Shown: positions 1-5,242 of the stretch, one piece after another
How the letters are laid out: the number at the start of each line of letters is the position of its first letter
Numbering within the stretch: the stretch's first letter is position 1
From: an archaeon
Lineage (GTDB): Archaea > Thermoproteota > Nitrososphaeria > Nitrososphaerales > CADDZS01
Assembly (NCBI GenBank): GCA_021806865.1
Contig: JAKAPU010000137.1
Coordinates: 1 to 7,381 of the forward strand
Length of the DNA: 7,381 nucleotides
Direction: 5' to 3'
Made by a program: the position numbers and the translations under genes
Notes under the pieces: model-generated
The model's database searches: none
The model's input: the letters and a program-made list of their open reading frames with translations, nothing else
What the model was told of the DNA's origin: nothing

Positions 1-1
1 T

Positions 2-727
2 TACCACTGGTCTCTATTCGTAGTCACCGGACTATTAGTGCTGACCGGCATATCCCTTTTTGCTCCAGGAGTCTTCGACGCACTTCTTGCTGCATTTGGC
101 GTCACAAGCACCGCAGGCCTTCTCATGTGGCACACCGACATGGTATGGGCGCTTCTTGGACTGCTCGTGATTCACATTGTTTGGGATGTGGCAGTGACGA
201 GGGGCTGGAGTAACATCTGGATTGGCGTGAAAGATATTCGGGACACCGGAGTTAGGGCAAAGAACTTTTTCGGAATGACGAGAAAGTATTCAAAGCCTGG
301 CAAGTACGACATTTTCATGAAAACGTTGCACTGGGGTATGGCGGTTTCTATCGTCATTCTCGGCGCAACCGGAATATTCATGATGAATCCTTACGGCCTG
401 CTTTATGCAGTGAGCCCCGCTATAGACAACCTGTTCAGGATATTGCACGATGTGTTTGCCTTTCTATTCATAGGACTAGTGATTGGGCACATTTATTTCG
501 CAGTGATTCCCGTCAACTGGCCTGTGCTCAAGGCCATCTTCACAGGTAACATTACGCAGGAAGCTTATATCAAGGAGTACGACAGCCAGAGGTGGCGTTT
601 GAAACAAGAGAAACCAAAGGCGCCGGCAAAGCCCAAGGAAGCAGCGCCGGTTCCGATATCCAAGGCTGTTGATGTCGATGCATCTATCCAAGTGGATCAA
701 TCAGCGAAGAAATTGGTCGGAGAGTGA
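2..727 (+). CDS. b-type cytochrome, formate dehydrogenase gamma subunit-like (5' partial)
   Basis: The gene enters from the left edge; the reading frame is open from base 2, and the first 12 codons lie before the first possible internal start, so the true start is outside. The visible 241 residues hold four hydrophobic helices. They carry the histidine pattern of the cytochrome b561/FdnI family: YHW in helix 1, WHTD and VIH around helix 2, LHWGM opening helix 3, and LHD plus GHIYF in helix 4. In this family these histidines ligate two haems b, and the protein passes electrons between a membrane-side oxidoreductase and the quinone pool. The C-terminus after helix 4 is a soluble tail rich in Lys, Pro and Ala. 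The catalytic partner would lie upstream, outside the window, so whether it serves formate dehydrogenase, hydrogenase or another molybdoenzyme is open. Family assignment is fairly sure; the partner is not known. Confidence 0.8.
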   Translation, partial: YHWSLFVVTGLLVLTGISLFAPGVFDALLAAFGVTSTAGLLMWHTDMVWALLGLLVIHIVWDVAVTRGWSNIWIGVKDIRDTGVRAKNFFGMTRKYSKPGKYDIFMKTLHWGMAVSIVILGATGIFMMNPYGLLYAVSPAIDNLFRILHDVFAFLFIGLVIGHIYFAVIPVNWPVLKAIFTGNITQEAYIKEYDSQRWRLKQEKPKAPAKPKEAAPVPISKAVDVDASIQVDQSAKKLVGE

Positions 728-1203
728 GGGGGTTGCTAGTACAAACTAGAAAAGAAATGTCAACGTGGACAAAAGCGGAAATGGGCATAGTCGGCGGCTT
801 CACTGCGAGTGTAATGATGGGACTGAGCATTGTTGTACTCACTGCGTTCGGCCTGATCCAGGTTCCTTGGTTCAGCGTTGTGGGTTACATGTTCGGGGCA
901 ACTGGTCCAGCATACGCTGCGTCGGTCAGCGGCCTGATCTGGTTTATGGGAGAGGGTGCGATAGCCGGCTTTATCTTCGCTTTCTTTTTCAGAAGCTACA
1001 GCGTTAACAAGGGACTCGGCTTTTCAGCGCTAGGACTAATTATCACAGCCCTGATTCTTTCAGGCGTAGTGGTGCAACCCTTCACCGGTACACTTGTCTC
1101 TATGGGTCTGGGCGCCGCTCTGACGTTGTTTGTCCCGCTAGCAGTAGCATACGTCATCTGGGGCATAGTCATGGGCGTCATCGCAAGAAGATATCTTAGG
1201 TGA
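724..1203 (+). CDS. Small four-helix membrane protein, unrecognised family
   Basis: A 159-residue protein if started at the GTG of base 724, which overlaps the preceding stop as GTGA and implies translational coupling to the cytochrome b gene. An ATG at 757 (residue 12, MSTWTKAEMG) is an alternative that gives a more typical N-terminus for a membrane protein; neither has a clear Shine-Dalgarno. Four hydrophobic segments lie at about residues 20-42, 66-90, 98-118 and 126-155, rich in Gly and Ala with short loops, and the C-terminus is basic (ARRYLR). No histidine or cysteine is present, so it is unlikely to bind haem or metal. I do not recognise the family. Its placement suggests a role in assembly or membrane anchoring of the upstream cytochrome b complex, but this rests only on gene order. 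Confidence 0.7.
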   Translation: MRGLLVQTRKEMSTWTKAEMGIVGGFTASVMMGLSIVVLTAFGLIQVPWFSVVGYMFGATGPAYAASVSGLIWFMGEGAIAGFIFAFFFRSYSVNKGLGFSALGLIITALILSGVVVQPFTGTLVSMGLGAALTLFVPLAVAYVIWGIVMGVIARRYLR

Positions 1204-1207
1204 ACAA

Positions 1208-1232
1208 AAGGGACAAGGAGAGCCTGTCCCTT
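1208..1232 (+). terminator. Stem-loop after the cytochrome b operon
   Basis: A perfect 8-bp inverted repeat, AAGGGACA paired with TGTCCCTT, closes a 9-base loop five bases after the stop codon at 1203. No T-tract follows on the plus strand, so it fits neither a classical bacterial terminator nor the T-rich archaeal type. It may instead protect the 3' end of the message. Confidence 0.35.
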
Positions 1233-1248
1233 CCTCACATTTCGCGAA

Positions 1249-1259
1249 AAACCCTTAAC
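1249..1259 (+). promoter_or_regulatory. Weak archaeal TATA-like element ahead of the MobA-like gene
   Basis: The A/T-rich stretch AAACCCTTAAC, preceded by a purine run (GCGAAAA), lies in the 104-base gap before the TTG start at 1308. If it is a TATA box, transcription would begin near 1281 and leave a leader of about 27 bases. The match is loose and could be chance. Confidence 0.2.
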
Positions 1260-1307
1260 TCTAGTAAGTTCTGTACTGAACGTTGTAGCGGAGCATAGGG
1301 TCGATTA

Positions 1308-1919
1308 TTGAGCGCAACCAACCTTCGAATTCCAATCATAGTACTCGCTGCAGGCATGTCCTCCAGATTCGGCCGGAACAAACTGTTCGAAAGGTTTGGC
1401 TCAGCTACTCTGATAGAAAATGTAGTGTCGGAGGCGCTCAAATCAAAGGCACAGAGGGTCATCGTCGTGGGAGGCCACGACTTTGAGAGGCTCTGCAAAG
1501 CGCTCGAAAAATTTGATTGCGACATCGTATACAACGAGGAATTTGAAAAAGGCCAAAGCTATTCTGTTCGAAAGGGCGTCTCGAAAGTGGGTGAATCGGA
1601 TAACGCCTTAATGATCCTTCCAGGAGACGTCGTCTTAATGAACCATCAAATCATAGACAACGTGATAGACGGTTTTGCAAAAACACATGCCTCCATCGTG
1701 AGTGCAGGTTACCGAGGCTCTCCAGGACATCCAATACTCTTTGAAAGAAGGCTGTTCAAAGAGCTAAGAGAAATCAACGAAGCGACTAGAGGTTTGAAAA
1801 AGGTAGTATCAAATCACATAAGCGAAGCCGTGATAATCGAAACATCGCAAGCATCTTTGTTTGATCTGGATACGCAAGACGACTTGCAGCGGTTGGACAA
1901 GATACAGTCAGAAATCTGA
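1308..1919 (+). CDS. MobA/MocA-like molybdenum cofactor nucleotidyltransferase
   Basis: A 203-residue protein of the MobA-like NTP transferase family. In this family MocA/MobA join CMP or GMP to molybdopterin to make the dinucleotide cofactor used by hydroxylases. The N-terminal nucleotide-binding signature LAAGMSSRFGRNK is at residues 13-25, a GQSYSVRKG segment at 82-90, the acidic LPGDVVLM strand at 104-111, the substrate-loop motif YRGSPGHPILF at 135-145, and a DTQDDLQRL ending at 188-196. The start is TTG: an in-frame TAG at 1296-1298 blocks any upstream start, and the next ATG would cut the nucleotide-binding loop. One oddity is that the usual GD-x-P of the metal-binding strand reads GDVV, without the proline. 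The cytidylyl-type MocA/CoxI group seems likeliest because an XdhC gene lies in the same window, but base specificity cannot be read with confidence. Confidence 0.8.
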   Translation: MSATNLRIPIIVLAAGMSSRFGRNKLFERFGSATLIENVVSEALKSKAQRVIVVGGHDFERLCKALEKFDCDIVYNEEFEKGQSYSVRKGVSKVGESDNALMILPGDVVLMNHQIIDNVIDGFAKTHASIVSAGYRGSPGHPILFERRLFKELREINEATRGLKKVVSNHISEAVIIETSQASLFDLDTQDDLQRLDKIQSEI

Positions 1920-1948
1920 ACTCGTTGCGCAATGAAGAGTTCGAGTTC
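1918..1948. terminator. Inverted repeat between convergent genes
   Basis: GAACTCG (1918-1924) and CGAGTTC (1942-1948) form a 7-bp stem with a 17-base loop, beginning on the stop codon of the nucleotidyltransferase gene and ending 16 bases before the convergent gene. It could terminate either strand, but the stem is short, the loop long and no T-tract is present. Confidence 0.2.
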
Positions 1949-1964
1949 GGACAACTTGATTGTT

Positions 1965-2447
1965 TCAGTAAGCTACAAGAGCCGCGCCTAGAATGGTTAT
2001 CATCACAAGCAATCCAAGCGTGATGAAGGAGGCTGCGTGAGTCAGTCTTCGTACTCGTGCAACTTCTTCCAGTTTGTGTTGAGCTGCGAGTCGCATTATT
2101 TTCTTGCCGTGGTACAGGTTGTTGACATACACTAGAGCGATCATTACCACAACGACGGTTATCTTTGCCAGAAGGAGGTTTCCAATGAAGGTAGAGAACA
2201 ATGCTGATGGCGACGAGATATAGTATGCAAGATACACTCCGCTGAGCACGAGAACAGCCAAGGAGGTGTGGGTAAAGTATGCGAAGCGCTTTGCTATTTT
2301 TCCCACAATTCTCGTTCGCTCAGGCTCGTCTTTTGTTATGTCGTATGAGGCGGGCCACACGACGACCCAAATAAAGAAAGATCCGCCTATGAAGATAATT
2401 GCAGCGAAAAGGTGCAACCACAGCGCGACAAAAAACAGGAAAGCCAT
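1965..2447 (-). CDS. CopD-like four-helix integral membrane protein
   Basis: A 160-residue protein with four membrane helices (about residues 4-32, 55-77, 88-111, 136-159). It has a conserved-looking set of histidines near helix ends: His12 (WLHLF), His60 (FTHTS), His113 (LYHGKK) and His137 (LTHAAS). This layout matches the CopD/copper-resistance D domain superfamily, whose small archaeal and bacterial members are mostly uncharacterised. Binding of copper or haem by these histidines is possible but only inferred. The ATG start sits about 30 bases downstream of a TATA-like box, so the gene probably has its own near-leaderless transcript although it lies 56 bases beyond the tus operon on the same strand. 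It converges with the nucleotidyltransferase gene. No direct link to the sulfur genes can be shown. Confidence 0.65.
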   Translation of the reverse strand: MAFLFFVALWLHLFAAIIFIGGSFFIWVVVWPASYDITKDEPERTRIVGKIAKRFAYFTHTSLAVLVLSGVYLAYYISSPSALFSTFIGNLLLAKITVVVVMIALVYVNNLYHGKKIMRLAAQHKLEEVARVRRLTHAASFITLGLLVMITILGAALVAY

Positions 2448-2473
2448 CGAGCTACACGGTCAGTCTATCTGGC

Positions 2474-2484
2474 ATATTAAAATA
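2474..2484 (-). promoter_or_regulatory. TATA-like box for the CopD-like gene
   Basis: Read on the minus strand this is TATTTTAATAT, the most A/T-rich run in the gap between the TusC-like stop (2504) and the CopD-like ATG (2447). Its centre is about 32 bases before the start codon, which fits an archaeal TATA box driving a message with almost no leader. Confidence 0.45.
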
Positions 2485-2495
2485 GGCGGGTCTAG

Positions 2496-2512
2496 AGCTT
2501 TGTTCAAAAGCT
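2496..2512 (-). terminator. Small hairpin at the end of the tus operon
   Basis: AGCTTT (2496-2501) and AAAGCT (2507-2512) form a 6-bp stem with a 5-base loop over the TusC-like stop codon. The T-run that follows on the minus strand is also the TATA-like box of the next gene. It could contribute to termination, but the stem is weak. Confidence 0.2.
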
Positions 2513-2866
2513 GAAAGTGAGATCCGCATCGATCATCTTCTTGCTTAACTCTTCACGCGAGGCCACCGCAAATCTCTCATCCAATTCCGATTCTGATATC
2601 CCTTCCTCTCTTAGAGATTCTTTCTCCACATAGAATCTCTTGCCGGATTCATTCTGTCCGAACATGTCGAGCAAACTTGAGGCGTAAGATCTATCGACTC
2701 CTCGAATTGCGCATCTTACACCATTCCCAAGACACGCGATCGTGACTTCATGCTCTTCGTTCCCGCTCAGTATTCCTAGTGCAATCCTAGTACCCTCGAG
2801 ATAATACGTGCTACCTACAGGCGATTTTAGAAATGAGATGAAGACTTTCTTCTTCAAACATGTCAC
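2504..2866 (-). CDS. tusC: TusC/DsrF-like sulfur relay subunit
   Basis: A 120-residue DsrE-superfamily protein. TusB, TusC and TusD form a heterohexamer that takes persulfide sulfur from TusA. The TusC/DsrF type is recognised from KKVFISFLKSPVGSTYYLEG at residues 6-25, LGNGV at 46-50, the helix YVEKESLREEGI at 79-90 (E. coli TusC has WVCAASLRERGL), and an ending ADLTFSF that matches the TusC terminal strand. The position equivalent to the Cys before the SLRE helix is Glu81, so this subunit looks non-catalytic; its cysteines are at 3, 45 and 52. The start is GTG, directly abutting the TusB-like stop (TAGGTG), and a TTG at residue 4 is the only nearby alternative. It is the last gene of a three-gene operon on the minus strand. 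Confidence 0.75.
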   Translation of the reverse strand: MTCLKKKVFISFLKSPVGSTYYLEGTRIALGILSGNEEHEVTIACLGNGVRCAIRGVDRSYASSLLDMFGQNESGKRFYVEKESLREEGISESELDERFAVASREELSKKMIDADLTFSF

Positions 2867-3121
2867 CTAAAGAAAGTTAACGACCTTCTCAGTTTCCATC
2901 ATCTTTACCAAGTCCGTGTAGCTAATGATGTGAACCGAAGACGGAATCTTCGACTTGAGTCCTCTTCGGTTTACGTCATCGCTCAGCACGTAGACATTTC
3001 CTACAATACTGCCTTTGGCGGCGGCGTAAACTGCGTCTTCTAGCAAGACCAGTCGTGAATCAGAACTTGAGTAAGAAAGCGCGACATTCAAGGAAGCCTC
3101 TCCAACCAAAAAGACTGTCAA
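2867..3121 (-). CDS. tusB: TusB/DsrH-like sulfur relay subunit
   Basis: An 84-residue protein with the TusB/DsrH signature in order: LVLLEDAVYAAAKG at 24-37 (E. coli LLLLQDGVTAAV), VYVLSDDVNRRGL at 43-55 (VYALNEDLIARGL), and VHIISYTDLVKMM at 63-75 (IILIDYTDFVRL), ending in KVVNFL. It contains no cysteine at all, so it can be only a structural subunit of the complex. The start is TTG at 3121-3119, ten bases after the TusD-like stop; the ATG codons in that gap lead only to a five-codon dead end. It is placed between the TusD- and TusC-like genes, whereas enterobacterial operons run D-C-B. Confidence 0.75.
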   Translation of the reverse strand: MTVFLVGEASLNVALSYSSSDSRLVLLEDAVYAAAKGSIVGNVYVLSDDVNRRGLKSKIPSSVHIISYTDLVKMMETEKVVNFL

Positions 3122-3131
3122 TTCATATCAC

Positions 3132-3485
3132 TCATAGAGTAATTATGCGGTCGCAGTTACTTACCAATTCTGCGGCTACTGGGGCACCAGTTATTTGGAC
3201 TCCATCCAAGTAATTTTTGCCTTCTTCGAGCCCTCTGTTGTTAGTGCAGACTTCGCAGGCGTAGATCTTTGCTCCCTTCTCAATCAATTCTCGGAAATAG
3301 TCCTTTGGCACTTTCTTCATTGCCGGAAAGTGCTCTGTTTTGATTACATTGTACACGCCATCCATGAAGAGAAAGAAAGTCACCTTATCTGAGAGGTCAA
3401 GAGCAGAGTTGGCGATATTGTACGCCGTCTCCCAGCGTTGTAGCTGGTAAGGGCCATCTACGAGAATTATTCCAAAGTGTACCAT
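3132..3485 (-). CDS. tusD: TusD/DsrE-like sulfurtransferase subunit
   Basis: A 117-residue DsrE-superfamily protein and first gene of the minus-strand tus operon. The N-terminal strand and loop (FGIILVDGPYQLQR, residues 4-17), the FLFMDGVYNV segment at 38-47 (E. coli TusD FFYREGVYNA), the ACEVCTNNRGL motif at 76-86 and the CDRIITL ending (CDRVVTF) all agree with TusD/DsrE. Cys77 aligns with the persulfide-bearing Cys78 of E. coli TusD. Cys80 three residues later makes a CxxC pair that the E. coli protein lacks. It is the only subunit of the three with a cysteine in the catalytic position. The ATG start has no Shine-Dalgarno and lies about 30 bases after a TATA-like box. The expected partner is the TusA-like protein encoded at 6017-6346. 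Confidence 0.8.
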   Translation of the reverse strand: MVHFGIILVDGPYQLQRWETAYNIANSALDLSDKVTFFLFMDGVYNVIKTEHFPAMKKVPKDYFRELIEKGAKIYACEVCTNNRGLEEGKNYLDGVQITGAPVAAELVSNCDRIITL

Positions 3486-3496
3486 TTGGAAGAAAA

Positions 3497-3748
3497 ATTG
3501 TTCTTGTCGAGCATAAACACTTTCCGCTCAACATTACGCAGTTCAAGGAATCTCTCGGCTCGTATTCTTGGCAGTGCAAGCAAATGTGGAATTATCTGGG
3601 ACTATCCAAAAACACGTGGCAAGACCTTGATATTGCCAGATTTGTTTCTGCTAGGATTGGCGAGTACATGGAAAACGCAAGGATTGTAGAGGAGGGCGCG
3701 CATTGTGAGTCTACTTTCAAAAAAGGCACATTCACAACGACTTCTTAA
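3497..3748 (+). CDS. Small conserved-looking protein with no canonical start codon
   Basis: Frame 2 is open from 3368 to the TAA at 3746-3748 but has no ATG, GTG or TTG before an internal ATG at 3584. From about 3497 the translation looks like a real globular protein of about 83 residues: IVLVEHKHFPLN, then GSYSWQCKQMWNYLGLS, WQDLDIARFVSARIGEY and EEGAHCESTFKKGTF, with Cys27 and Cys70. I do not recognise the family. Three readings are possible: an ATT start at 3497, with GGAAG four bases upstream; a TTG start at 3486 in frame 0 with a one-base loss or slip in the A5 run at 3493-3497; or initiation at 3584, giving only 54 residues. The gene is divergent from the tus operon and lies 37 bases ahead of the DUF3343-like gene, probably in one transcript with it. 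That the region is coding is more certain than the start. Confidence 0.55.
   Translation: MVLVEHKHFPLNITQFKESLGSYSWQCKQMWNYLGLSKNTWQDLDIARFVSARIGEYMENARIVEEGAHCESTFKKGTFTTTS
3511..3523 (-). promoter_or_regulatory. TATA-like box for the tus operon
   Basis: On the minus strand this reads AAAGTGTTTATGC; the TTTATG core is about 30 bases before the TusD-like ATG at 3485, so transcription would start within a few bases of the start codon. The box lies inside the coding frame of the divergent small ORF at 3497-3748, so the two 5' ends overlap. Confidence 0.4.
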
Positions 3749-3785
3749 TACGCCAGAGTCTTGATCACATCTGTAAGAGTAGAAA

Positions 3786-4322
3786 TTGGATTTAGCGAAA
3801 TCCGACGTAGATGAAGACGTCAGGTCCGTATTCATATTCGAGCATTTCAGGGACGGAATGAGATCCGAAGACATACTGGTGGGCGCCGGATTTCACACTC
3901 ACTCGGGCTCTCCACCACCAGATGTAAGAACTGGTTGCGATCTCGCCATTTCCTTGCCTGCCAACGAGGTTGCTTCCGCTGAAAAGCTTCTGAAGCAAAA
4001 CGGAATCTCTGTCATGGATGTAATCTTCAAGTTCAGTGGTGGGCTTCCCGAGCTGCAACTCAGCAAGCTCGTGAAGACAGTTGACTATGGTGATTATCTA
4101 ATGGTGCGAGTCGGTAACATGAAGCTTACTTTCCACAAACAGACTGGAGTAATTGCAAATATTTCAGGCGGAGGTTGTCCAGACATTCCATTGCTTGACC
4201 TAAATATGGTGGGCAAGAGACTCGACACGGTCGCTACCCCGGCCCAGATTGGTTTCACCTTGTGTGCTTACACTCTCCAGAAAGCCTACGAGATAGCTCT
4301 GAAATCTTGGAGTGGTAAGTAG
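3786..4322 (+). CDS. DUF3343-like putative sulfur/selenium carrier with extra C-terminal domain
   Basis: A 178-residue protein in two parts. Residues about 14-75 resemble DUF3343, a short family proposed to carry sulfur or selenium: VFIFEHFRDGMRSEDILVGAG, then PPPDVRTGCDLAISLP with the conserved Cys51, then AEKLLKQNGI. Residues about 85-178 form a second domain that I do not recognise, with a strand-rich part (DYLMVRVGNMKLTF), the motif SGGGCPDIPLLDLN around Cys131, and the ending IGFTLCAYTLQKAYE with Cys160. DUF3343 proteins are normally about 70-90 residues, so this is a fusion or an extended family. The TTG start at 3786 is fixed by an in-frame TAG at 3780-3782 and has no clear ribosome site. 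The stop is immediately followed by the ATG of the kinase-like gene, which implies that the two products work together. Confidence 0.65.
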   Translation: MDLAKSDVDEDVRSVFIFEHFRDGMRSEDILVGAGFHTHSGSPPPDVRTGCDLAISLPANEVASAEKLLKQNGISVMDVIFKFSGGLPELQLSKLVKTVDYGDYLMVRVGNMKLTFHKQTGVIANISGGGCPDIPLLDLNMVGKRLDTVATPAQIGFTLCAYTLQKAYEIALKSWSGK

Positions 4323-5201
4323 ATGCTGCTACTCTCGGGAACGATGCCGGTTGCTGATCCGTCGATTACAGTAGGTCCAGTAAAGTACGAATCCAATTCA
4401 ATGTTCATAGGCACGACGCAAATTCCTGGTAATGCACTCTCGATCGGCGCAGCTGCAATGATGACTGCTGCCCTAAGAACTACTCAGGCTCTTGGACTTG
4501 AGCCTCCGATGGCCGTTATCGCTGGTGACATGGGTGATGGCAAAGGCTCAAGGAATGTGTACAAGTACCTGACTCAAGACGCGGGCGGCCTCGGAGCGTC
4601 GACCGTGACTGTTCACTACATACTCCCTCTGAGAAACGAGTTTTTGGAATTTGTTGAGATGGCAGACTACTGGGCGAAGAGACCTTTCCTGATTGCCGAC
4701 GCTGGAGCACTTCTGATTGCCAAAGCTACTAAGACTTGCGAGAAATTCGATCTCTTTACGCCGGACGCCGGCGAGATATCTTTCTTGGCCGACCCAGACG
4801 CTGGACATCCAGCTTATGTCAAGGCTGCATTATTCGAGGTAGACACCACGGAGGTGCCTGAGCTGATAAGTAAGGCATACCTCGCAAACAATGCACCGAG
4901 GTATCTGTTAGTGAAGGGCCCCTGTGATTATGTAGTTGAAAAAGGAAAGATAATCGATGCGATTTCTGAACCAGACATTCCTGTTTTGGAGGCTATAGGC
5001 GGAACCGGAGATACCATAACTGGAATCGTCTCGGCGCTGATTTCCGTTGGCTATGATCCGCTGAGGGCATGCACTATCGCTTCAAAAGCAAACAGGTTGG
5101 CTGGACAGCTTTGTAGCCCAACACCTGCTACTAGGGTGTTTGAGATAGTGGATAAAATCTTCGAAGCAGTAGAGAAGACGATCGACGGCAAGGTTTCTTA
5201 G
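4323..5201 (+). CDS. Ribokinase-fold protein related to NAD(P)HX dehydratase/sugar kinases
   Basis: A 292-residue protein of the ribokinase superfamily. The anion-hole and catalytic-base motif GGTGDTITG is at residues 226-234, with Asp230 the expected general base. FDLFTPDAGEISFL at 142-155 corresponds to the TPHPGE strand of the YjeF C-terminal dehydratase, and RYLLVKGPCDYVVEKGKI at 193-210 to the following beta hairpin. The central glycine-rich stretch VIAGDMGDGKGSRNVY at 65-80 and the first 60 residues do not match dehydratases or sugar kinases that I know. The substrate is therefore unknown; ATP- or ADP-dependent chemistry is inferred from the fold. The ATG starts on the base after the DUF3343-like stop, with GGAG at 4309-4312, so the two genes are translationally coupled. 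The YjeF N-terminal epimerase domain is absent. Confidence 0.7.
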   Translation: MLLLSGTMPVADPSITVGPVKYESNSMFIGTTQIPGNALSIGAAAMMTAALRTTQALGLEPPMAVIAGDMGDGKGSRNVYKYLTQDAGGLGASTVTVHYILPLRNEFLEFVEMADYWAKRPFLIADAGALLIAKATKTCEKFDLFTPDAGEISFLADPDAGHPAYVKAALFEVDTTEVPELISKAYLANNAPRYLLVKGPCDYVVEKGKIIDAISEPDIPVLEAIGGTGDTITGIVSALISVGYDPLRACTIASKANRLAGQLCSPTPATRVFEIVDKIFEAVEKTIDGKVS

Positions 5202-5232
5202 CTGCCTTTATGCTCGCTAGCTAAGATCGAGT

Positions 5233-5242
5233 GGTCATGACC
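5233..5242. repeat. 10-bp perfect palindrome at the convergent gene junction
   Basis: GGTCATGACC is fully self-complementary and covers the stop codon of the DedA-like gene (TGA on the minus strand, 5237-5235), 31 bases after the end of the convergent kinase-like gene. With no loop bases it is more like a protein-binding or restriction-type palindrome than a terminator, and it may be chance. Confidence 0.2.

Noticed and set aside
2266..2514. Plus-strand 82-codon frame across the CopD-like gene start and the tus operon end
   Set aside because: It is antisense to a four-helix membrane protein and has no coherent domain; the overlap with the CopD-like promoter region makes it unlikely.
3122..3135. 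ATG codons just ahead of the TusB-like gene on the minus strand
   Set aside because: They open a frame that stops after five codons and cannot start the TusB-like protein.
3477..3689. Plus-strand 70-codon frame starting at GTG 3477
   Set aside because: Beyond the first few codons its translation is not protein-like; the frame-2 reading of the same bases is. Only its 5' end may matter, as a possible start for the frame-2 gene.
3792..4058. Antisense open frames over the DUF3343-like gene, and similar ones at 4548-4808 and 6375-6659 on the minus strand
   Set aside because: They mirror well-supported plus-strand genes, show no family motifs and read as low-quality shadow proteins.
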